Assembly: GCA_003991915.1 (NCBI GenBank)
Contig: RQTK01000114.1
Span: 487,044-551,043 of the forward strand
Length of the DNA: 64,000 nt
Direction: 5' to 3'
DNA from: Elysia chlorotica
Taxonomy: Eukaryota > Mollusca > Gastropoda > Plakobranchidae
The notes under the pieces were generated by a model. That model saw only the letters and a list, made by a program, of their open reading frames with translations. It ran no database searches and had not been told where the DNA came from. Shown piece after piece: positions 54,701 to 64,000 of this stretch (positions are counted from its first letter, which is position 1; the number at the start of each line of letters is the position of its first letter). The translations under genes and the position numbers were made by a program.

Positions 54701-57700
54701 TTACTTTGCACAATCGATTAAAATAAACTGAAGAATATACATGCATCATCCAATGATAATTTGCCATGTGCATTGTCTATGCACTTATAAGAAGAGTCCT
54801 CCACAAGTGAGAACCATGCGATCCTTACTTCTCTGAACTGGCAGAGAAATGTACAGGTTAAACTTTGATTAAACTGAATTTTTCATTGTGTAAACCCATC
54901 TATATTAAAAATAATAAATATGTGATGAAGAAATGCAGAGAGACATATTAAAAAGAAGGTAATATGCATATATAAATATATATATATAGAGAGAGAGACT
55001 GTTGAAACAGGGGAATCTGCCTCAAGAACTGGAAAGGAACATTGATATAAGCATGTGACCGTTTCAACCTTTAGAAAAGAAAAAAGAGAAAGACTAAGTA
55101 ATCTTCATATATGGATATTAGTTAATAAATTTATACGCACTCATGTTTTTTGTCCCAAAAATGTGTTGGTCAGCATTGAGCATTTATTTTACCATTTATA
55201 TATACTACATCTTTTGCAGACTTGAAAGTAACAAAATAGAGAGAAAAAAATTGTACATTAACACGGGCACTTATTTTGATTAGCTGAATACAATTCTAAA
55301 CAATAACAGGCTAGAGTTGATAAAGCTTGAAGCACGAATGAAATCCTTAATGCAGATATATCTAAAACCATCCACATTTTCAAATACTTGGGACACTGAC
55401 AGCAGAAAGCGAGCAGTCAAGAAAAGATAATTGTCCAAAAATACTTGGGACACTGACAGCAGAAAGCCAGCAGTCAAGAAAAGATAATTGTCCAACAAGA
55501 CTGCTACTGTAGAAGGTATTGATGTCCTAGGTAACATTAACAAGTGAACAGTTTATATAAGAAAAGAATGTTAAAGCCAAGTCAAAAAAGGATAGACAAA
55601 TACAACAGCGCACAGCAACAAGAAAGTTTTTATCAAGAAAAAACACCACAGTAACAGTGGCTTAATATTTTTACATGAGTATGTGTGTTGAATAACTTAA
55701 AAATATACTTGTAGAATGATTTAGAAGAAGGCATCATATACCACGTTCGTTACCTGCTTTCCTTTGGCTTGTGAGGGGAGTTTTGCCAAGGCAGTTTTGT
55801 GTAGCACGAGAGTTTTTGGATCGCTTGATCCTACAGGAGAAATGAATAAGAGAATCAGAATTAAACTGATAATTTGTAAAAAAAAAAAAAATATACTGCA
55901 ATGCATGTTTTCAGCAAAACCTCATTGATAAAGATTGAAGAACCCAAGATAATCCAGCCATCCAGCCAGTCTGTTCATGATATTTTCAATACTATAACAT
56001 AAACAAGCATAAATAAAAAATCAAATTTTACACGAAACGACAAGCTAATCGATTAGCTTTCATTGTAAATAAGACTTTAAAATACGGAGCATATTAACTA
56101 TTCACAATGACATTTCCTACTTTACTGAATATAAAACATTTGGATATGCATTTGCTTGTGCAGCAACAAAATTGGTAAAAGTAGAAAAACAACAAAACAG
56201 AATTTTTAAAAAGCAGTGCACAAAACACACAGCTTACTGCCAAGTTGAATCATCCATCTCTTCCATGTTTCTTTGCATTTCTTTTTCACGAAGTTTTTCT
56301 AGTAATGTGTTCCTTTCATTGTTTGTGATTGTTTCAGAAAGCTGTGGGATAGATATCCAATTTATATCATAATTATAATTCAATTTTTTTTTTTTTAAAG
56401 AACATCTTGTTCTGTCTTAACATGCCGGGTGCCACTTTCAACAAGGAGAAGCATTGGAAAGAATTTAAAGGAGGACAAAGTAAACTTGTTTCACAATGCC
56501 AAATTTAAGCAGGTTTATCACAAACGTTAACAAGAGAAAAAAAAAATAGATATAAAAAAATGCAAGCGTGACAGCACTTTAAAGTTTCAATAGCAACACA
56601 GCGTCAGAAGATAGTGTAGTTGCCAACAATGAAAGTTAAGAAAAGAAATCAACAAAGCAATAAAAAAAAAACACACTCACAATTCCCCTCTACCCTTCTT
56701 CCTCAACTCCCTATGAAAAACTTCTAGATTCCCTATGGAACAAGAAGGCAGCTTGGCTTTGGTTAAGACAACACAGAGATCTTTATCTAAATAATTTATT
56801 GGAAAGTATGAAATAGATTGTTTAAGATGATTTTCACACAAATGACATGCTAGAAGCTTTCATCAAAGATATTTCATAGGTTTCAAGGTGTTACAGATAC
56901 ACTGAGCAATATTATTGGTGCATCTTATGCAGACGTTTCTAGTTCTACCAAGCAATTAACAAAACAATAAAAAGTGGACAGAATTTTCAGGCTAGAGTTT
57001 ATCTGATGGCACATTCAACACAGCCAACCATATAGCATTCATGCATGCCAAAGAGAAAGTGAAAATGTTTCTTGCACTTATTTTCTAACCTTCTGATGTT
57101 TTATGCCCATCTCCCAAAGGGAAAATATATAAAGCAATAAAAACAGAGGAAAGGTAAATCAAGATCTCCATACTTGACGTGAACTCTCTTTTCTAAGCCT
57201 CATCAGCTCGTCTTGCTGTTTAATAGCTTCAGCCTGTTGCATCTTTTTACGCTCTTCCTCTATTTGTTGTGTTGTATGTCTTTTAGGTTGCTCCTGTCAT
57301 AAAGTTGAAACACAATAATTTTAATCATAAGATCATATCATGGAAGGTCCCAAGACCAGAGTCTAGGAATTTTACTAAGAATAATTACAAATAACATTCA
57401 CATTAGCAGAAATATCTGAAAGTACTTCACATCAGATCAAGCAATTTTTACAGAGAAAAAGGTATACAAATCTATGGTTGGTGTTAACTGTAAAAATTAA
57501 TTTAAAATCACATCGCATAAAAACAAAAATATAGAATTAGTAAATCATTAAAAGTAAAATGATTTTAAAAACTAGAGCTGTCAAGGATAGCTGTTATGTT
57601 GCAAAAAGATGACTTATGCTCAAAGGATTGGGCAAATTTCAACAAGTTATAAATTGAGTCCACTAAAACTTGGCTCAAGATTATAACACACAAATATTTG

Positions 57701-60700
57701 TTTCTAAAATCATATATGATAGGTTAAAGAAATAAAAAATAATGTCCATTTTAACAGGAGAAGTTTAATAAGCCATTTTATCATAAATCTAAGACATTTA
57801 CAAAAAGAGTTTTTCTACAGGAAGAATTTCATGTGCTGCCACACATTTACAACAGCTGGGATAACAGGACTTCTGTCCCATTTCGGAAAAGGGCAGCTTA
57901 CTCAGGATTTGAACCCACGATTTCCCAAGGCAAACGCTTCAATGACAAAGCCATCTTGCAGCATTTCTTTTTTCTTTTCTGAACATACATCATGTGTATT
58001 CAGACCTATCAGGAGATAACATTACCAAGAAAAATTCCCCTTATTAAGCATTTTAATTTAAATATAAAAGTGAACTGTCAGAATCTTTATTGCACCTCCA
58101 ACATATGATTAGAGTTAAAACAGGTTTTCTTAAAAAGCATAACTATGCTTTACAGCAAACTAGTCTAACGTCTATATGTTCACCTGGATGCATATTGATG
58201 TTTCAACATTTTTGGGCCTTTGCTTATATAAGTTATAAACCACTTGCATAGAAAGTAGGAAAAAAAATGTTAATCATTCCACCTGCATACAAGATTGCTC
58301 AGTGGAAACTAGTAGATGTGTCTCCATAAAAACTTTCTGCAGATAGATTCCATATAAAGTCTAAATATATTTTAAGAGTAGGAGATAACTCAATTTAATA
58401 GTTTGAGCCACACATCAATCATAGTTTCTCTTACTAAATCATGTAATGACAACACCTACATATAATCATAATATTTACAAACCCAGTTTGTGATGACAAG
58501 TGATAAGACTGGTTACTATGCAACATTACTGCATTTCTCACGAGTGGTATCAAATTAATTTAAGGTATAATCTATATATAGAAAGGGGCAAAATAGTTAC
58601 ATTACTGATCATTAAAGACTTACATTTTTACTCTGTAAGAGAGTCATTAAGATTTAAGACATTTCGGTGTGGCATGAATACGATATTATGCTACATAAAC
58701 AAATATGATTCAAACCAAGTTAATTCTAAAAAAAATATTGTGAACTTCTCACCTTCATTAATTGATGGTAAGCTTGAAGGTGTTTCTCCAGAAAACTATC
58801 CTGGTTATGCTCCATTTCTGTCTCTTCCTTTTGGCTGGAAGAAGCACTGCTGTCAAGCTCCGTTGGCAAAGAATTGGTTGAAGTTCCCGACAGGTTCTGT
58901 AGAGGCAAAAAATTAACCAGTGAAACTAATGAAAGGATTATTTTTCATAATAATCTTAAATAATATTGCAGGGAAAAGAAAAACAAACATTGAATGTAAT
59001 TATAAGATAAGATTTTAATCATGTTATAAATTCTGTTTGGAAAAATTGAAATTGACACTGAACACTTGAAACATAGAAACCAATTAATCTATCTACATAT
59101 AGGCATCTTCATCAGTACAAAAAGTAATCAAATCATTATTTATCATGAGAGATCAATATTGGAGTGGCTGCATTCCATTAATATTATAAGAAAATTTGTT
59201 TAAGTTTGTCAAGTTTCATCTTTTTTTCAAGTCCACGCACTCCTAGACATGTCAAATATTTCACTGATCTGTTCCCCTATAAAGTGGTCTCTGGTTAGCA
59301 TCAGACTGCTTAAGATCCCGCTTAAATACATGTTACATAATTTTTGTAATCAAAATTCGTCCCCTTTAACAATATGATTTTAGGAAAATTTTCCTAAGAC
59401 AAAGTAATTAAAGAAAAGCATTTTTAATTCAATATCTAGTTCACTGGGCTGCTATGATTCACCCATATCTAACAATTCTCATGATGTATAATATATCTTA
59501 AAAGAAAATAATTGAAGCCCATCGTAGTGCTACTATGTAAAGTGCATGTGTTGAGAGTGTTATAGGTTAATTAAGATTGTATAAAAACTACACCTCAGCA
59601 TATTGTTTCATGTAGTAGTAGGGGCCTATGTTATTTTGCAAACTTTCGATCGAAAGAATCAAAGAAGAATCTCGCACCCTTCACATTTTTAAAACGGAAT
59701 GAAAAGCCCGCTGCACCGACTTGCAGTGAGATCCCAGCGTGGTGCAGTGCAGCGCAGACAGCTCCCAGGACAGGTCAGCTCGATCAGCGTCAGACACAGT
59801 AAAAAAAAGTACTGTACGAGTACTACGACAATGCAAAAATCAAATCTCACATCCTTGAGAAAAGAAATTGCTTTGCTTTTTTTTGTCGATTAAGAAATTA
59901 GTTATAGAAAGCTAATTGAATCGAGTTGTCTGCCAAAATACTAGTGAAAGTGAGTGACTGATCAGCTCCTTACAGGTCCTCTGAGACAGCCCGGGCTCGT
60001 GATCACATTACTATGATAGGGCCGATCGATCTTGGATCAGGCTTTTTCAAGGGCTTAGCAGATGCCAGTTTACTTCTCATAACAAAACACCAGTTCTTTC
60101 AACGAGTTGCTCAAAACACAAATGAAGACACTTACTGTAATTAAACTGGATGAAGTAGAGGAGCTCTTTTCTAAAATGTCTTCTTTGGTTACCTGCAATA
60201 AGTCAAAAACCGGATGTATTACTTCACCTGCAAATATGTTCCAATAATAACAGGAAAGTATAAATGTTCACATTCTATCATGTGCAAATTGTAAAGATGA
60301 CTTTTTCTTTAAATCTATACAGTCCCTGAGCAAGCTGCCCTCTTTGAATATAGTGAGCAATAAAGGCTAGCAACTTTCACTCTTCGATGATGCAGTGGTA
60401 TGATAGTTCTGCACGCATAATTGCTGGGTTGAGCTGAAAAAAACTTCTGCAGTCATCTGGAGAACTGAAGTCAGTGTAACAAAATTTAAATGTTTCTAAC
60501 ATGATTTAGTGATTTTGGTGTACTAGTTCAGTATCTACATGTGCATGCTGCTGTAATACTGCTATGCTTCTCAATAAAATAATTATCAATATTTAGTAAA
60601 TTCATATTTTAAAATGTTGAAAAGACACACTGATAAGTCTCTAATCTGGGAATATTGATTTTCACATACCAAAAGAACCAAATATACACCTCTCATTGAA

Positions 60701-62104
60701 TTGCATTTAAGATATGTGCTTTCAATAGACTTAATTGAACAGATAAGAATATTTTTGACTAACATAAATAAAATAAAAAGCCAGAATACCTCATTCAAAA
60801 CAGTTTGCTTCCTTTTCTCCGCCTTCTTTTTCTTCTTCTCCAGTTTGGAAGCTTTTGCTTCCTCCTCTCTTACTCTGCGTTCAAATTCTCTTTTCCGACG
60901 ATCTGCTTCTTTCTGCTGTCGTTCTATTTCCTTCTTTATATTTTTAGGGATAATTTCACGAGGCCTAGACATAATGAAGTCCAGAAATTTTTATGAACAC
61001 AAGATAATTGGAAAGCAAAATAAGTGGGGGGGAAAAATCACAATCAATATTCATGTGAAATTATACCTCAGTAATTCACTACCATCAAGAAGCATAATAG
61101 TATTTTCGTCTTATTGTAAGGCTGGACATTTGACCACCAGCCAATGTTGCGACAATAAAAAAAAAAATACTTTGATATATTGGTAACTAGAAGAAGAGGA
61201 AAGTTTAAAAAATCAATCGTCTCAAAACATGACAAACAAACATCTAGCCAAATTACCTATACTGAAAAAAGTGTTCTTTAACCTGTACATAGAGTCGCAC
61301 AGAATACAGAAATTTGGCAATATCTTGCAGAAACAATTCACAAATCAGCAGACAGGCCGAAAGGTGTTAAAAATTGAATTGATTTTTAATAATAAAACAA
61401 CTCATAAATGACAACACTGGCAATATGAAAAAACAACAACAAATGAAATTACTTACAGTACAATGTGAGGTTTCTTGATCTCTTTCTCCTCCGCTAGTTT
61501 ACATTTCTTTAGCAGTTCACTTCGAATTATTTCCAGTTCCTGGGGATGACCAACAGTTCATAAATACATCTAATATTTTATTAGGCATTTGACAGCACAC
61601 ACCTGTTAAATTTCAGGTCCTTTGAACTGCTTGATCAACGTGATCATAAAAGAAGAAAGGATGAAAGCCATGAATGTCTGTTTATGAGGCTGATATTGGT
61701 TAATGTTTAGATGGTATGTGTTACGTTGGAGTTTATTTCACAAAGGCATATTGAAGTATCCATTTATTTCTCATAATTTGAAATTTGTTACGCAATTTCA
61801 AATTTAGCTGCATTATTATGGGAACATCTAAGCATTATTTCGTGTTTTTTTTATGTTCTATTGTTTTATAATCTCACTTTATTCTCCTGATATTGTTTTT
61901 AATTTAATTAATATCAATATTTTATTACAGATCATCATCATAATTATTAATAATTCATTATGTTTTGTTCCCATAAGCATATAAGTTGTGACACCAGTAC
62001 ACTGTTTATAGTTCTGGCATACTTACTTTTTTTCGCTTTGTATTTGCTTCTTTTTCTTTCTTCTTTTTTGATCCTTTATTTTCTGTAGACGTCTCTTTTT
62101 GATC
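48967..62104 (-). CDS. Unrecognised charged coiled-coil, Ser/Gln-rich protein (5'-partial)
   Basis: Exons on the minus strand, all in phase: 62104-62027, 61539-61457, 60964-60790, 60192-60136, 58896-58753, 57293-57174, 56341-56238, 55830-55754, 54666-54543, 51736-48967 (3732 nt, 1243 residues plus stop). No start codon was found, so more 5' exons must lie upstream; the first acceptor (ATAAAG|GATC) is weak. The N-terminal half is highly charged and helical: IKKEIERQQKEADRRKREFE, then EEERKKMQQAEAIKQQDELM and LLEKLREKEMQRNMEEMDD. A strikingly conserved-looking stretch is KKPHIVLPREIIPKNIKK. The rest is Ser/Gln/Lys-rich and probably disordered. I do not recognise the family. Such composition is common in centrosomal and ciliary proteins, but that is only a guess. 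Confidence 0.75.
52417..53513. mobile_element. Candidate non-autonomous pogo-like TIR element
   Basis: The ends are inverted: left CAGTAGTGCTCAACTATAGCGG, and the reverse complement of the right end is CAGTAAAACATGCCTATAGCGG, each next to a TA dinucleotide (52415-52416, 53514-53515). CAGT ends at TA targets suit pogo/Tigger-type elements. The motif AGCGGGA(C/G) recurs near both ends. The middle contains a 260-N gap, so a coding region cannot be excluded; none is visible. It lies in the last intron of the unrecognised gene. Confidence 0.6.
53143..53402. other. Assembly gap (260 N)
   Basis: Run of N inside the candidate pogo-like element. Confidence 0.99.
53514..54542. other. Intron sequence, short acidic open frame not called
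   Basis: Part of the last intron of the minus-strand gene. A plus-strand frame near 53679-53861 is acidic (SEDGEDRSSPVEREEGKSGE) but short and unsupported by splice sites. TCTAGAT-type runs occur, as around 3.4 kb. Confidence 0.4.
55384..55497. repeat. 57-bp tandem repeat, two copies
   Basis: The unit ATACTTGGGACACTGACAGC... starts at 55384 and 55441. The copies are nearly identical (one G/C difference visible in the AAAGC(G/C)AGCAG segment). Intronic. Confidence 0.92.
57836..57965 (-). repeat. tRNA-derived SINE fragment
   Basis: The minus strand reads GCAAGATGGCTTTGTCATTG (head), GTGGGTTCAAATCCTGAG (B box region) and ends in TGTGGCAGCACAT. The last motif is shared with the SINE at 62784-62987, suggesting one family or a shared tail. 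No clear target-site duplication was found. Confidence 0.5.
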
Positions 62105-62357
62105 CTTTATGTTGCCAAGACAAGATGGGCGACGGGGAACAAATACATTGCATCGTAAAAATAGTATACAAAAATGTTTTTAAAATGAATAAGCAACAAT
62201 TACTGATGTGCAATTCCACGATAAGACTTGCCTGAGAGTTTTTATTATGTAGACAGCTTTGCATTTTCCTTTTTATACAACTCTCAAAGATGAAGTAAAA
62301 TTGTGTAAATCGTAAAAAGTAAACAATAAATAATGGGGCTTGCTTGTTGCTCCTCAT

Positions 62358-62359
<2 letters not shown>

Positions 62360-62389
<30 letters not shown>
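62360..62389. repeat. (CAA)n microsatellite
   Basis: About 10 CAA units in upstream intron sequence of the unrecognised gene. Confidence 0.9.
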
Positions 62390-62783
62390 AAATATTGCAA
62401 ATGACTTTTGATAAACATGCAATTATTTATTATCATCTTAGTAGTTTAATGTATGCATCAAAGAAATTATCTTTCAATTCATTAGGAGAGGATGAATGTC
62501 TTGTAGATGTAAGCATGTCTTAACCAATAAATAGTATTGAAAACATGTTCAGTGAGGATGGGTATGGTTTTATCAATCATAGTCTATTTATAAAAGATCA
62601 CACATTTCTGTCCATGAGGGAACATCACATCATCATATGATGGCATTACCATAATGTCCAGCCTTAAATTTGTGCTTGTATGCAGCTGCTAAGTTTGTTA
62701 TGTGGCATAACGTCAGCACGAAATAGTAGTTGTAGTTGTAGCTTAGTTGGTTTAATGTCCAACATCAGCACTATATAGGCTAT

Positions 62784-62987
62784 ATTGTGGACGGACTCCA
62801 AGACTGACGTCTGACAATTTTATGTGCTGCCACACACGAGACAGGGCGGGGATGCTATGACTCCTGTATCAGCCCGTCACATTATACCGACACCGACCCA
62901 ACCAGTAGGGAGCACAATCGCCAGAGCTCGAACTGGGACCTTTTGTGTCGGAAGCCGATGTTATACCCCAAGACCATCGTGCCCCCC
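62784..62987 (-). mobile_element. tRNA-derived SINE with 19-bp target-site duplications
   Basis: An insertion of about 204 bp flanked by perfect 19-bp direct repeats, TCAGCACTATATAGGCTAT, at 62765-62783 and 62988-63006. On the minus strand the head reads GATGGTCTTGGGGTATAAC, then CATCGGCTTCCGACAC (anticodon-arm-like) and CCCAGTTCGAGCTC (B-box-like). The body follows, with TGTGTGGCAGCACAT. Long perfect duplications show retroposition by LINE-type machinery and a fairly recent insertion. Confidence 0.75.
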
Positions 62988-63049
62988 TCAGCACTATATA
63001 GGCTATGCAGCTAGTGAGAAAGAGTTTTGTATGACCACATTAGGCCAGG

Positions 63050-63340
63050 TTTTAAAAAGTTGCATGGGCTGCCTGTTCAAGAAAGAATAAAATATAAAAT
63101 GCTATCCTAACTTTTAATTGTAAGAACAGGCCTAGTTCCAACATATTTACAAGTTTTAATCACATTCTATGGACCTGGTAGATTGGGGCTTCATTCATCT
63201 TACAATTTGAAATATTTGATTCTCCCCAGTAAATTCTATAAAGCCTATGGTGAATATTCTTTTTCGTTCATTGGTCTAAAGCCATGGAATTCTTTAAAAT
63301 TTTCAATACGCCACATTTTCCTCCTCTGTGTGATCAATGG
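63050..63340 (+). pseudogene. Non-LTR retrotransposon (LINE) 3' ORF fragment
   Basis: The translation contains LHGLPVQERIKYKML, a stop, then TGLVPTYLQVLI and later YGEYSFSFIGLKPWNSLKF. This is the C-terminal signature of many animal LINE reverse-transcriptase ORFs (LHWLPVxxRIxYK...GLAPxYL...WNSLP). An in-frame stop and loss of everything upstream make it a dead 5'-truncated copy. Confidence 0.75.
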
Positions 63341-64000
63341 AGTACAGGTGTTTACAAATACGTAGGCATGTTTATTATTTTATATCATAAAGTTTTTTTG
63401 ATTATTATAAGTTCTGATTCACCCTAAAAATCTGTGTTAAGGCCTGCATCTTTTAGTGGGACTGATCCTGCGAAAACCAAAATTAACACTCTTAAACCTT
63501 GTGTCACAAGTTGGTGCTTACTACATCAATTTTCAACCTTTTATGAACATAATAGCAAAATTTTGTCATAATTTAAGTTTGGTACAAACAAGAACCATGG
63601 ATGATAAAATAATTTATATTTAGGCTGGATGAGGGATTTCTTTTTTTTAGGGCCTCCTTTTTAAGTTGTTGAGTCTTAATAAAGATTCTGAAAAAGCTCC
63701 AGAAAAATCTGTGATTCATCTTTTTTTTTTTTTTAATTATTATTTAATGTTTTATGTTCAGATCTTAAAAAAAACCTGTACCAACAAACTGTACAAGTGC
63801 CAAAATTTGGACAGAAATGCATTTATACATGCATAGGCTACATATTATAGATCTCCTAATTGTTGCTACATCCACATAGTTTTTGTCCAAATTGAGCTAG
63901 ATTTGAAAATAAAATTCTTCGGCCTGGTACTCATGACAATCAAATACAGCATTGTCGCTCTATCCTGGTAATTAATAATATGCTTCCTATGTTCTAAGAA
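63341..64000. other. Right-edge sequence, no supportable gene
   Basis: AT-rich DNA with a T run near 63720. It is either 5' intron of the minus-strand gene or intergenic; no exon was recognised. Confidence 0.4.

Noticed and set aside
55280-55543. 87-codon minus-strand frame with repeated FLLSVSQVF segments
   Set aside because: The repetition comes from the 57-bp tandem duplication in an intron.
59640-59800. GC-richer block as a possible additional exon or CpG-type promoter
   Set aside because: No splice sites fit the phase of neighbouring exons on the minus strand, and no motif was recognised.

Overview
The window looks like a draft scaffold from a gastropod mollusc. It is AT-rich eukaryotic DNA with GT-AG introns, two N gaps, very dense microsatellites and scattered mariner, Ty3/gypsy, LINE and tRNA-SINE relics. 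The best taxonomic marker is a minus-strand gene with the signal peptide / immunoglobulin-like / coiled-coil / fibrinogen layout of a gastropod FREP (fibrinogen-related protein). No prokaryotic features, CRISPR arrays or operons are present. All exon boundaries below were placed by hand from splice consensus and reading phase, without transcript data.

Layout. 1-3.7 kb: intergenic DNA with a 5'-truncated mariner transposase (about 1242-1979). 3.7-28.7 kb, plus strand: a 21-exon gene for a predicted 973-residue protein with an N-terminal kinesin-like motor and a long coiled coil. Its C-terminus resembles CCDC78, a protein of multiciliated-cell centriole assembly. Intron 5 is 8.3 kb and full of repeats. 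A tandem genomic duplication at 17.7-21.0 kb gives second copies of exons 10 and 11. 28.8-34 kb: intergenic DNA with one copy of a roughly 540-bp dispersed repeat, a SINE-like piece next to an assembly gap, and a 42-bp minisatellite. 34-39.5 kb, minus strand: the FREP gene in six coding exons, with introns packed with trinucleotide and GATA arrays. 39.5-48.5 kb: simple repeats, SINE-like sequence, a decayed Ty3/gypsy pol fragment, the second dispersed-repeat copy and a second truncated mariner. 49-62.1 kb, minus strand: a 5'-partial multi-exon gene (10 exons found, 1243 residues) for a charged coiled-coil and Ser/Gln-rich protein that I do not recognise, with a 2.77-kb terminal exon. A pogo-like TIR element (52.4-53.5 kb, interrupted by a gap) lies in its last intron. 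62.7-63.4 kb: a SINE with clear 19-bp target-site duplications, then a decayed LINE 3' fragment.

The CCDC78-like gene and the FREP gene are convergent; FREP and the unrecognised gene share a strand. Nothing suggests they are functionally linked: the first is probably ciliary or centriolar, the second is a probable secreted immune lectin. The points most worth following up are the motor with an intact P-loop but degenerate switch regions, the decaying exon duplication inside that gene, the 16-C homopolymer that decides the FREP stop codon, and the unrecognised coiled-coil gene.
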